The notes beneath the pieces were generated by a model. The model did no database searches. It was not told where the DNA came from and saw only the letters and a program-made list of their open reading frames with translations. A DNA stretch of 52,100 nucleotides from the NCBI GenBank assembly GCA_002471375.1, contig DKPV01000096.1, positions 1 through 52,100 of the forward strand, read 5' to 3'. This stretch comes from Flavobacteriales bacterium UBA7325 (GTDB lineage: Bacteria; Bacteroidota; Bacteroidia; Flavobacteriales_D; Crocinitomicaceae). The first letter of the stretch is position 1; each line of letters starts with the position of its first letter. Positions 33,658 through 41,767 of this stretch are shown piece after piece. The position numbers were made by a program, and so were the translations under genes.

Positions 33658-34122
33658 ATGCTATCTAAAGAGGAGAAAAAAGAGCGCAATACGAATTTTT
33701 GGACTTCATTTCAGAAAGAAATGCGGAATAAAAAATCTTCCAGTGGTAGAGGGATCAATTGGATCAACTACCCTACCGATGTACCTGATATCTATGTTCG
33801 TTTAGTAGCAGAACCAAAAAAAACCGCGCTTTGCTTGGACATCCAACCAAAGGATGAAGGTATTCGTTCTGTACTATGGGAGCAGATGACCGAACTTAAG
33901 GTCGTAATGGAATCAGGGGTGGGCCCGGCAACATCATGGTCTGAATTTGATAAAGAGTTTGCTGGCAGGAATATTTCCAGAATCTCTTGGGAGATTGAAG
34001 GTCTCAATTTCTATAACGATGAGGATACACCAAAGATTAAGTCCTTCCTGAAAGAAAAACTGATAGCATTCGATGAGTTCTATCAAGAATACAAAGAAAT
34101 ATTGATTGCCTTGGTTGATTAA
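33658..34122 (+). CDS. DUF4268 domain protein
   Basis: The 154-residue protein has no signal peptide. The pattern WTSFQKEMRNKKSSSGRGIN, WINYPTDVPDIYVRL, LCLDIQPKDEGIRSVLWEQM and WSEFDKEFAGRNISRISWEIEG matches the DUF4268 family, which is predicted to be related to restriction-endonuclease-like or other nuclease-associated folds. It is probably cytosolic and its function is unknown. It is followed 24 bases later by a secreted-protein gene with its own promoter, so it is likely monocistronic. Confidence 0.85.
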   Translation: MLSKEEKKERNTNFWTSFQKEMRNKKSSSGRGINWINYPTDVPDIYVRLVAEPKKTALCLDIQPKDEGIRSVLWEQMTELKVVMESGVGPATSWSEFDKEFAGRNISRISWEIEGLNFYNDEDTPKIKSFLKEKLIAFDEFYQEYKEILIALVD

Positions 34123-34142
34123 GGCTCAAAACACTAAATTTG
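34111..34142 (+). promoter_or_regulatory. Promoter of the 34147 gene with a very short leader
   Basis: TAAATTTG at 34135-34142 matches TAnnTTTG and TTG at 34111-34113 gives a -33 element with a 21-base spacer. Only four bases separate the -7 box and the ATG at 34147. Confidence 0.5.
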
Positions 34143-34146
34143 CGAC

Positions 34147-34950
34147 ATGAATAAAATCATTGGAATAACTCTACTTACGCTGCATGCTGGACTCAGCTCA
34201 GCACAAACAATTACATATTCTGAAGACTTTGAATCTGGAGCACCAGTCGCATTCACGTTAGTGGATAACGATGGATTGACGGTTCACCCCTCTGTAAGTG
34301 AATTTTCCGATGCATGGATTCGATTAGCTGATCCAGCCAATTTGAATGATACTGTGATGGGATCTACGTCCTATTTTGACCCAATAGGCCAGGCCGATAG
34401 GTGGCTTATTACACCAGCTATAACTTTAGGCGCATATGGAAATGTATTGTCGTGGGAAGCTAGATCTCATGATGCGTCGTTCCCTGACGATTATCTTGTG
34501 GTAGTATCAACTACAGACACGCAGCTAGCGAGTTTCGCAGATACTGTAGGAGATGTATTTCAGGAGAATGCGGATTGGACGAATCGGTCAGTGAACCTGA
34601 GCACATTCGGGCTTGACAATGAAACCGTCTATGTAGCATTCGTGAATCGAACTGATGATGGATTTAAACTATACGTGGATGATATTGAAATCTTAATTGA
34701 GGACACATTATCCGTGGCGGAATTACCAAATTCGATTCAGGTTATAGTATACCCTAACCCAACGAGGTCAGTACTTAAAGTGAAACGTGATGATGTACAA
34801 GAGCTTGTAGTATACGGATTGGAAGGGAAAGAGCTCCGAGCAATTAAAAACTCTCAAGAGATTTCTGTTGGGTCATTGGACAATGGACAGTACTTGCTCA
34901 AGGTAATTACTGATGGTGGAACTCGTATTGTTCCTTTCATCAAGAATTAG
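34147..34950 (+). CDS. Secreted choice-of-anchor / cleaved-adhesin-like protein with T9SS tail
   Basis: A signal peptide (MNKIIGITLLTLHAGLSSAQ) is followed by a jelly-roll-like domain (YSEDFESGAPVAFTLVDNDG, DRWLITPAITLGAYGNVLSW, VYVAFVNRTDDGFKLYVDDI) typical of cleaved-adhesin or MAM-like domains in secreted Bacteroidota proteins. The last 75 residues (VYPNPTRSVLKVKRDDVQEL ... NGQYLLKVITDGGTRIVPFIK) are a type A T9SS sorting domain. It should be secreted or attached to the surface. It overlaps the convergent lipoprotein gene by four bases (shared TTAG). Confidence 0.88.
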   Translation: MNKIIGITLLTLHAGLSSAQTITYSEDFESGAPVAFTLVDNDGLTVHPSVSEFSDAWIRLADPANLNDTVMGSTSYFDPIGQADRWLITPAITLGAYGNVLSWEARSHDASFPDDYLVVVSTTDTQLASFADTVGDVFQENADWTNRSVNLSTFGLDNETVYVAFVNRTDDGFKLYVDDIEILIEDTLSVAELPNSIQVIVYPNPTRSVLKVKRDDVQELVVYGLEGKELRAIKNSQEISVGSLDNGQYLLKVITDGGTRIVPFIKN

Positions 34951-35372
34951 TGCAGTATTTTCGGTAAGGGTACGATTTCTAAGGATAGGTTTCTATCCGA
35001 TTCTTTGGACGAAGTCATATAAATGGTATCCTCTGTGATTTTTTTCAATTTAAAATCCCAGACACTTTCTTTAAAGTAGATAGCTAAACTTTTATCATCT
35101 GATTGAAGAATATAGTTCCCGACGTTACCTTGATCCGTACCTAAATCTTTGAGCGGGACATACTGAACCGTACCGTCAACGTAAAAAATTAGGACTTCTT
35201 TATTGACATCATCAGGACTCGTTAAGTTCTTCTTATTAACGATCATTTTATTAATCATCCATACTTTACTGTTGTCGTCATGGAAGAGATTGTCATATTT
35301 AACAGGCTTCATATCTATTCCAGCTGTACATGAAGCCAAAAGGATCAAAAAAAACAGGTAGAAAATCTTCAT
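34947..35372 (-). CDS. Lipoprotein, function unknown
   Basis: The 141-residue protein begins MKIFYLFFLILLASCTAG, with a lipobox. The rest is a small beta-rich domain (KVWMINKMIVNKKNLTSPDD, VQYVPLKDLGTDQGNVGNY, LAIYFKESVWDFKLKKI) with no recognised family. It starts directly after the stop of the upstream lipoprotein gene, so the two form an operon. It may sit in the periplasm or the outer leaflet. Confidence 0.75.
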   Translation of the reverse strand: MKIFYLFFLILLASCTAGIDMKPVKYDNLFHDDNSKVWMINKMIVNKKNLTSPDDVNKEVLIFYVDGTVQYVPLKDLGTDQGNVGNYILQSDDKSLAIYFKESVWDFKLKKITEDTIYMTSSKESDRNLSLEIVPLPKILH

Positions 35373-36026
35373 TTAGAAAATCTTGGAATTTTGCATGAGA
35401 TCAGTATAAATATCTTTAGAAACAGAATCCATCATTGATTCTTTGATTGGCTTAAATCCTTCTCCCCAATTAACCCCCTCCACGAATTTGAAATCATATG
35501 ATGTCCCACTCCATTTAAAGATACAATCAAAAAATGTTTCTTCTTCTTTAGAATAAAAGGTCACAACCAAATCTTTTGCTCCATTAGTCCCGCCTCTTGT
35601 TGCGGTTAAGTCTCCTCTAAATCCGTTCACTTTTACAAGCTGCCCAGCATCCCTTTCGAAAATAAGTACATTTCTTTCTGGGAGAGGTGCGGCCTGTCCT
35701 TTGAGAACAATTCCTGCCTTCATCTGGAGTATGAATGCATCTTTGACATCGACACCATTCTTAAATGGCATGATTCGGAAATTTTCAGGACTACATGTAG
35801 CGAAGACTGTTGAGTCTTGATCAATCATCAGACAAACATCGAGTTCCTCTAGGATTTTAACGTGCGCTGGATCCTCAAATTCAGTTTTAGTGAAATCCGC
35901 AGCTGCATCTTCAAAACCTTCAACGCTTGTATCATCTTCACCGTCTATGATATCTGTGTCATCTACTTCCGAAGAACAACCCACTAAAATCAAGACTGAT
36001 AAGAATAGAACTAAATATTGCTTCAT
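35373..36026 (-). CDS. Lipoprotein, function unknown
   Basis: I start at the ATG at 36026 (MKQYLVLFLSVLILVGC) because it directly begins the lipobox signal; the frame from 36041 adds five residues. After the Cys the N-terminus is acidic and low complexity. The remainder (VCLMIDQDSTVFATC, GIVLKGQAAPLPERNVLIFERD, TFFDCIFKWSGTSYDFKFVEG) is a soluble beta-rich domain. No family recognised. It reads together with the 34947-35372 lipoprotein, and lies 29 bases downstream of the HMG-CoA lyase gene. Confidence 0.75.
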   Translation of the reverse strand: MKQYLVLFLSVLILVGCSSEVDDTDIIDGEDDTSVEGFEDAAADFTKTEFEDPAHVKILEELDVCLMIDQDSTVFATCSPENFRIMPFKNGVDVKDAFILQMKAGIVLKGQAAPLPERNVLIFERDAGQLVKVNGFRGDLTATRGGTNGAKDLVVTFYSKEEETFFDCIFKWSGTSYDFKFVEGVNWGEGFKPIKESMMDSVSKDIYTDLMQNSKIF

Positions 36027-36054
36027 GTGCTTATAATTCAAATTAGAGTAATAG

Positions 36055-36906
36055 TTACGGGAAGATTGTAAGGGCCTCTTTCATAACTTCTTCAAACTTC
36101 AAGTTATCTATTCTACTTGGAATTTCGTTTTCACTAAACCATTCAAGCATCTTTTCGGTTGGCATGTTACCAATTAAATCATCTGCTGCCATTGGGCATC
36201 CACCGAAACCTCTTACAGCACCATCAAATCGCCTACAACCAGCTTCGTACGCTGCGGCAGTCATTAGTTTTGCTGTTTCTGGTCTTGTATGGAGGTGTGC
36301 CCCGAATTCTACATCAGAAAGGCTTGAGCTCAGGGTTTCAAAAAGTGCAGATATCGTTTCAGGCTTTCCAACTCCTATTGTGTCAGATAAAGCTTGAATC
36401 TTGATGTCAAGTTTAGAGTAGAGCTTTTCGCACCAGTTTGCAACTATATCTGGATGCCAGTCTTCCCCATAAGGATTACCGAACCCCATTGACAAGTATA
36501 AAACTAGTTCCTTATCATGGTTAATTGCAAGCTCCTGGATAGTTTCAACACGCGTGAACGATTCATCAATGGTGGCATTTGTATTTCTTTTTTGAAACTC
36601 CTCCGACACCGAAAAAGGATAACCTAGATAGCTAATTTCTTCAAAATTACAAGCGTCTACTGCACCGCGCTCATTTGCAACGATGGCTAAAAGCTTGCTA
36701 TCTGAGCCATCTAGACCAGCTAACACTTCTGCTGTATCCCTCAATTGTGGAATGGCTTTAGGAGAAACAAAACTCCCAAAATCAACAGTATCGAAACCGC
36801 ACTCTAGGATAGAGTTTATATATTTTGTCTTGAGTTCTGTTGGGATGAAGTCATGAATCCCCTGCATAGCGTCTCTAGGACACTCAATTAGCTTTAAATC
36901 TTGCAT
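36055..36906 (-). CDS. Hydroxymethylglutaryl-CoA lyase
   Basis: The 283-residue protein has the DRE-TIM fold with the family ends KLIECPRDAMQGI and VDFGSFVSPKAIPQL, the central DTIGVGKPETISALFETL, the metal site HLHTRPETAKL and the C-terminal GAVRGFGGCPMAADDLIGNMPTE. The conserved Cys in GGCPMA is present. The enzyme cleaves HMG-CoA into acetyl-CoA and acetoacetate, the last step of leucine catabolism. No other leucine degradation genes are adjacent. It precedes the two lipoprotein genes and follows pyrD on the same strand. Confidence 0.95.
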   Translation of the reverse strand: MQDLKLIECPRDAMQGIHDFIPTELKTKYINSILECGFDTVDFGSFVSPKAIPQLRDTAEVLAGLDGSDSKLLAIVANERGAVDACNFEEISYLGYPFSVSEEFQKRNTNATIDESFTRVETIQELAINHDKELVLYLSMGFGNPYGEDWHPDIVANWCEKLYSKLDIKIQALSDTIGVGKPETISALFETLSSSLSDVEFGAHLHTRPETAKLMTAAAYEAGCRRFDGAVRGFGGCPMAADDLIGNMPTEKMLEWFSENEIPSRIDNLKFEEVMKEALTIFP

Positions 36907-36932
36907 AGTTTAAAGATACCTTTTTTCAGAGA

Positions 36933-37967
36933 TTAATTCCTTCTGTTCAATATTGCTTTGTTGATTCTTTTGAGGAGTTTAGGACCTTCATAAATGAACC
37001 CGGTATAGACCTGAAGTAAATCAGCACCAGCATCAAGCTTTTCTAATGCATCTTCTTCACTATGAATACCTCCAACTCCAATAATTGGGAAGGCTTTATT
37101 TGATTTTTCAGCTAAATAACGAATAACCTCGGTGGATCTTTTTGTAACCGGTTTTCCCGAGAGACCACCTGCTCCTATCTCATCGAGTCTATTTTTATCA
37201 GTTTTTAGTCCTTCACGACTGATTGTCGTATTAGAAGCGATAACTCCGTCCAATTTAATTTCAGTGACGATTTCAATAATATCATCCAATTGTTCTTTTG
37301 TCAAATCGGGAGCGATTTTCAATAAAATGGGTTTAGCCTTGTCAAATTCAGCATTTACTCCCTGCAAAGTCTTCAATAACTTAGTAAGTGGTTCCTTCTC
37401 CTGCAGTGATCTTAAGTTTGGTGTATTCGGTGAGGATACATTCACAACGAAGTAATCTACGTAAGGAAAAAGCTTTCTGAAAGATATTACGTAATCTTCC
37501 GTTGCATTCTCATTAGGTGTTACCTTATTCTTTCCAATATTCCCACCAATGATCAAGTTCGTCTTTCTTTTCTTGAGGTTCTCAATAGCAAAATCAACCC
37601 CCTCATTATTGAATCCCATTCTATTAATGATTCCTTGATCATCTTTAACTCTAAACAATCTTGGTTTCTCATTGCCAGGTTGTCCAACAGGAGTAACCGT
37701 ACCGATTTCGATGAAACCGAACCCGCAATGTGCAAGATCATTATACATAGTTGCATTCTTATCAAAACCCGCTGCCAACCCTAATGGATTGTCAAAAGTG
37801 AGCCCGAACAATTCTCGCTTCAAACGATCATCTTTCACTCGATACAGTTTATTCCATAACCATTTCATCCCTGGAATGGCCAGAGTGATTCTCATCATTT
37901 TAGTTGTGGAATAATGAACTTTTTCTGGATCAAAAAGGAATAATATGGAACGGACGAGTTTATACAT
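36933..37967 (-). CDS. pyrD: Dihydroorotate dehydrogenase, quinone-dependent
   Basis: The 344-residue length and N-terminal amphipathic segment (YKLVRSILFLFDPEKVHYST) fit the membrane-associated class 2 enzyme. FMN-site motifs are GLAAGFDKNATMYNDL, FIEIGTVTPVGQPGNEKPRLF, VNVSSPNTPNLRSLQ and the C-terminal GVGGIHSEEDALEKLDAGADL. The catalytic Ser lies in the VSSPNTP stretch. It oxidises dihydroorotate to orotate and passes electrons to the quinone pool. A TAACTTTG box lies 16 bases upstream of its ATG. Confidence 0.97.
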   Translation of the reverse strand: MYKLVRSILFLFDPEKVHYSTTKMMRITLAIPGMKWLWNKLYRVKDDRLKRELFGLTFDNPLGLAAGFDKNATMYNDLAHCGFGFIEIGTVTPVGQPGNEKPRLFRVKDDQGIINRMGFNNEGVDFAIENLKKRKTNLIIGGNIGKNKVTPNENATEDYVISFRKLFPYVDYFVVNVSSPNTPNLRSLQEKEPLTKLLKTLQGVNAEFDKAKPILLKIAPDLTKEQLDDIIEIVTEIKLDGVIASNTTISREGLKTDKNRLDEIGAGGLSGKPVTKRSTEVIRYLAEKSNKAFPIIGVGGIHSEEDALEKLDAGADLLQVYTGFIYEGPKLLKRINKAILNRRN

Positions 37968-37983
37968 CGCTATAAAGTTTAGA

Positions 37984-37991
37984 CAAAGTTA
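37984..37991 (-). promoter_or_regulatory. -7 box of pyrD
   Basis: TAACTTTG on the minus strand (37991-37984) matches the consensus. The -33 region overlaps the hairpin terminator at 38001-38023 and has no good TTG. Confidence 0.45.
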
Positions 37992-38000
37992 TAAACGAAA

Positions 38001-38023
38001 ATGGGGTGACCGAAGCCACCCCA
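38001..38023 (-). terminator. Intrinsic terminator of the 38051-38989 gene
   Basis: On the minus strand ATGGGGTGGC pairs with GTCACCCCAT (one G-T pair) around a TTCG loop and is followed by TTTTCGTTT. It lies 28 bases after the stop codon and just upstream of the pyrD promoter. Confidence 0.85.
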
Positions 38024-38050
38024 TAATTATATTCAATTAATTTTCAACAA

Positions 38051-38989
38051 TTAGAATTTGTAACGTCCACGCCATTTGCTAGCTCGACGAGACTTTGCAT
38101 AATCCTTATATGTAATATTTCTTGAGAAAAGGATATTTACATAGAAGTACGTATCATTTTCATTATCTCCTCTTTGTTGACCAGTAGCAAACCAACTAGT
38201 ATTTTGAACCGCTGGGTTAGATAAGTAAGCCGACTCTGCACCTACTTGAGTTGCAAGTTCAGAAGCGTCATAATAGACACCATGAACATCATCAATGTAA
38301 TCTGAGAATGTCTTAACATAGGTTGCCTCAATTCCAATCCTCCACATTCTGTTTAACCCCATTTTGAAACCAACTCCGAATGGGATAGTTGCTGTGACAG
38401 GAAGGTATTCCTCAGGTCCACCAACAAGCCCCTGCCCTTCAGTTTTCAGTGGTCGAAGTTCTGTCCAAGAACCGTTATACATTGCTTTTGGATTGAAGTA
38501 AGAAATACCAACACCGGTAAACAAATATAATTGTTCGTTATGGTTACTCATCCCTTTTAACCCAGGAACGGAGTATCTCGCTCCAAATTTCTCATTTGCA
38601 AATAGAATGAACTCAATGCGTTGTTCCAATTCAATAATGATTGATTTGAAATGAAGGTTTCTTGAGTTTCTAACAATCTCGTTTGTAAGAGCATCATCAC
38701 CTTTCAGCATACCTACATTAAGCATTGTTGATGTGGACCAAAAAGGATGAAAACGAAAACGGAAACCCGCTGTTGCATTCCAGCTTGTCGAAGGCCAATC
38801 CACATCTGCAAGGCTATAATCCTTACCAACTTGACTTCTCCCGCCAAGATCTCCTAGGAATTGAGTTGCTCCACCGCCAAAAACTATCTCTTTCTTGTTT
38901 AGAGACCAGTTCCGTTGTGTGTTAAAGTTCGTATGCTGTGCGTACGAGAATCCAGTTAGTAGTAGTAAAATACCAGTTAAGTATCTCAT
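38051..38989 (-). CDS. Outer-membrane beta-barrel protein (DUF6089-like)
   Basis: The 312-residue protein has a signal peptide (MRYLTGILLLLTGFSYAQ), then KEIVFGGGATQFLGDLGG and WNATAGFRFRFHPFWSTSTM, which look like the OmpA-like barrel of DUF6089. Alternating hydrophobic strands and aromatic-rich turns continue to the end (SRNITYKDYAKSRRASKWRGRYKF is basic, unusual at the C-terminus). I suspect an outer-membrane channel or gliding- or secretion-associated protein; function is unknown. It has its own terminator. Confidence 0.8.
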   Translation of the reverse strand: MRYLTGILLLLTGFSYAQHTNFNTQRNWSLNKKEIVFGGGATQFLGDLGGRSQVGKDYSLADVDWPSTSWNATAGFRFRFHPFWSTSTMLNVGMLKGDDALTNEIVRNSRNLHFKSIIIELEQRIEFILFANEKFGARYSVPGLKGMSNHNEQLYLFTGVGISYFNPKAMYNGSWTELRPLKTEGQGLVGGPEEYLPVTATIPFGVGFKMGLNRMWRIGIEATYVKTFSDYIDDVHGVYYDASELATQVGAESAYLSNPAVQNTSWFATGQQRGDNENDTYFYVNILFSRNITYKDYAKSRRASKWRGRYKF

Positions 38990-39137
38990 TGTATTTGTTT
39001 ATTCGATTAAAACTAGCGTTAGCTTATCAACACGAATGTATGAATGTTTATCAATCTAACCAAATAACTCACTAATTAATTATTAAAACAGAGTTGTTGA
39101 TGAAGATTTTACGCTTACTAAATTAACGAGAACCTTC

Positions 39138-39914
39138 TCAAAAGATAGGCTCGATACGCATTGAAATTAATCTTTCAACCAACCCTTCCTCATTTTTAGC
39201 AAGGATATTTGTAATCATAATTTCTTGATTGAGATTGTAGGTACGCAGTTTATTGCACAGAAAAGGTGGGAATTTATCATCGTTAACACGCTCTATAACA
39301 TCTCCGTAACCGTTGTAATACTGAATATCATACGAGTAAACAGTAAAACCATTATTACAAGATAGACCACCTGCACTACAGAGTGCATCTATTTGCAATT
39401 TACCCGTAAATACACCAGCGATGTTCGGCATTGTTTTGAACCTTTTCTTCTCCTTAAATTTCACCTCCACAACAGGCACCTCTTCAATCATAGGATCTTC
39501 ATTATTCAAATCCTTGTCTAAAGATGGAATATTTGTTTCTATGACCGTACTCTCGACTAACGCCTCTTCAGCTTTCGATATTTCGGGCTCTACCGTGACA
39601 AGTTTAGCTTTTTCCTTTTTTGAAACCATTGTCGTATTGGCTTCAGAAAAGAATTGATTATTTGCCTCATGCACAACCTCTTTATCGATTGACGCTGTCC
39701 GAACCGCATCATAAGCACTGCTCGGCTTCATGTTAGTTACAGCTACAATGAGCGCAAGTGATGCCAAACCTACAGTACCATAGAACCATGCGGATTTCCA
39801 CAGAGGAGGCTTCATCGCTTGATGTCCTTTCGATACTTGATTGAAATTTTGCCTACCTCTAATAGCCTCTGAGCTGATCGGCTCGCGGTCCAAAGTGGTT
39901 TTTCGATTTTCCAT
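39138..39914 (-). CDS. Predicted membrane-anchored partner of the ECF sigma factor
   Basis: The 258-residue protein has a cytoplasmic N-terminus of about 36 residues, one transmembrane helix (WKSAWFYGTVGLASLALIVAV) and a periplasmic part with a Glu/Val/Lys-rich linker. A C-terminal domain carries Cys residues (IDALCSAGGLSCNNGF, FLCNKL). It lies nine bases downstream of the sigma-factor gene and is in the right position for an anti-sigma factor. No zinc or FecR motif is visible, so that role is an inference. Confidence 0.65.
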   Translation of the reverse strand: MENRKTTLDREPISSEAIRGRQNFNQVSKGHQAMKPPLWKSAWFYGTVGLASLALIVAVTNMKPSSAYDAVRTASIDKEVVHEANNQFFSEANTTMVSKKEKAKLVTVEPEISKAEEALVESTVIETNIPSLDKDLNNEDPMIEEVPVVEVKFKEKKRFKTMPNIAGVFTGKLQIDALCSAGGLSCNNGFTVYSYDIQYYNGYGDVIERVNDDKFPPFLCNKLRTYNLNQEIMITNILAKNEEGLVERLISMRIEPIF

Positions 39915-39923
39915 TTTCAGTTA

Positions 39924-40490
39924 TTATTTCAAAAATTGTTTCTTTAGTCGTTCAAGTGCTCTGAATGCTCTAACCTTAGCATTATTTTCCGTGATTTCTA
40001 AAATCTCGCCAATCTCACGGTACGAGCGTTTTTCAAAGTAGCGAAGTTCAATTAACTGTAAATCTGCCTCTTTTAGCAGTGATATACATTTAAGTAACTT
40101 CTTTTTATGGATCATTGAATCGTCATCATCAATATCCTCAATCATTTCAAATAAATGAATGCTCTCCACATTCACTGTTCTTCTCGCCTTACGATCACGA
40201 AATGCCTGGTACAATTCACTTTTCGCAATGCGATATAGCCAAGATGAAAAAGGGACTCCCCTAAATTCATACTTATGCAAATTACTTAGTGCTTTTATAA
40301 ACACTTGTGATGTTACGTCGAAAGCTAGCTCTCGATCGTCCATCCTCTGGTAGACGTATCGAAATATCTGTTCATGATATTTCAAGTACAGTGGACCGAA
40401 TCTCTCCGCATCCTCCTTCGCCTCCTCGATCCATACTGCCTCCTGCTGGAGTTTAGTATTGGACTGGTGATACACGGGGTTCACTGCCAT
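39924..40490 (-). CDS. ECF RNA polymerase sigma factor
   Basis: The 188-residue protein has region 2 (YLKYHEQIFRYVYQRMDDRELAFDVTSQVF) and region 4 (LIELRYFEKRSYREIGEILEITENNAKVRAFRALERL), the latter being the helix-turn-helix that recognises -35 elements. It directs transcription of a stress or envelope regulon. The neighbouring membrane protein gene follows at once and probably controls its activity. The upstream 187 bases up to 40677 contain no gene that I can see. Confidence 0.95.
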   Translation of the reverse strand: MAVNPVYHQSNTKLQQEAVWIEEAKEDAERFGPLYLKYHEQIFRYVYQRMDDRELAFDVTSQVFIKALSNLHKYEFRGVPFSSWLYRIAKSELYQAFRDRKARRTVNVESIHLFEMIEDIDDDDSMIHKKKLLKCISLLKEADLQLIELRYFEKRSYREIGEILEITENNAKVRAFRALERLKKQFLK

Positions 40491-40677
40491 GGTTTACTGG
40501 TTTTAAATTGTTCTAGTTTGATTTAGTTCGATTAATACAGTTGAGCTCTAACTATATAATTCGAATTTAAAGCTTGCAGGCCTCGAGCATATAACACTGC
40601 CTTAAGCCATTGGTTACAACAATAACTCCAAAATTTCACATTTATTATGCATACATATAGAATAATACTTTTTTAAC

Positions 40678-41646
40678 TTACTTCGAAGCATTCAATAAGT
40701 AGCTCGTATCGGTTATAGAATAAAGGAATGCTTTTAGATCAACCCCGTCCTGCTTGCTTAAATTGAATGGCAGAATGTGTTCGCTTTTATTTGGATGACC
40801 ACTCCCTCCCGAAGCATAATGTGAGAGAACATCTCCCAAGCTTTTTAATGAACCATCATGCATATACGGATAAGTTAACTCAACATTTCTCAATGATGGA
40901 ATCTTGAAGAAACCAATTTCACTTGAATCAAAGTCTATTCTAAACCTACCTTCATCCAAAGTGTAATCATCAAGTAGGCCATTATTATCTGCCTTGAATG
41001 TTGTGAAATACGGCGCAGGATGACATTTGGTACAATAAAGGTCTTCTGAAAACAACTTCCATCCTCGCTCCTCTTCCGCAGATCGCGCTAATTCTCCTCT
41101 CTCGGCTTTGTCAAATCTTGAATTCATCGATAGTAATGACCTTTGATACGCTGCCAGACTTCTAGTGAGTACATATGCATCGAAATCTCTGTTGTAAATC
41201 GATTGTGCAGCATTCTGGTATTCTGGTATACTAATCAGTCGCTGTATGAGGTCACTCATCACCATCCCCAGCTCATTCGTGTCCTGAATCGGAACAAGAG
41301 CTTGTTCTTCAAGAGTTTTGATTTCAGCATCGAACATCAATCGTTCTAGAAATTTCGAGTTTAATATGGAAGGGGAATTTCTAGATGAAAAGTGACCATT
41401 CACTCCTTCACTGAATTGCATTCTATCACTGAATGCAAATTCTGGTAAATGGCAACTGGAACATGATGTTTTTTTGTCTATCGAAAGGCGTGAATCAAAG
41501 AACAACTTTCTTCCGAGTTCTATGTTTTCAGGTGAATCAAGGTCAATTTTATCAAAACTATCTTCTATCACTTCAGTAATCGGCTTGGCATTATCGCACG
41601 ACGCTGCAAGCACTACTATCGACACTAAGAGAAAGAGACCCTTCAT
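40678..41646 (-). CDS. Di-haem cytochrome c peroxidase (lipoprotein)
   Basis: The 322-residue protein begins with a lipobox leader (MKGLFLLVSIVVLAASC). Two c-type haem motifs are visible: CSSCH and CTKCH, in the order of the CcpA/MauG family, with the C-terminal axial-ligand region YMHDGSLKSLGDVLSHYAS. It reduces hydrogen peroxide in the periplasm using electrons from a small cytochrome or cupredoxin. It is monocistronic on this strand. A MauG-type oxidation role cannot be ruled out from the sequence. Confidence 0.93.
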   Translation of the reverse strand: MKGLFLLVSIVVLAASCDNAKPITEVIEDSFDKIDLDSPENIELGRKLFFDSRLSIDKKTSCSSCHLPEFAFSDRMQFSEGVNGHFSSRNSPSILNSKFLERLMFDAEIKTLEEQALVPIQDTNELGMVMSDLIQRLISIPEYQNAAQSIYNRDFDAYVLTRSLAAYQRSLLSMNSRFDKAERGELARSAEEERGWKLFSEDLYCTKCHPAPYFTTFKADNNGLLDDYTLDEGRFRIDFDSSEIGFFKIPSLRNVELTYPYMHDGSLKSLGDVLSHYASGGSGHPNKSEHILPFNLSKQDGVDLKAFLYSITDTSYLLNASK

Positions 41647-41752
41647 GACCTTAATTTAGTAAAACTATTCGTAATTCAATCCTTATTACTTGAAATGTAC
41701 TTATTGATTCGACTTAATAAATACTGACCACTAGAAATCACTTCTATTTCTG

Positions 41753-41760
41753 TATTTTTG
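41753..41760 (+). promoter_or_regulatory. -7 box of the DUF4421 gene with short leader
   Basis: TATTTTTG at 41753-41760 matches TAnnTTTG. The ATG follows after seven bases. No TTG is at the usual -33 position. Confidence 0.4.
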
Positions 41761-41767
41761 AGCTGTA

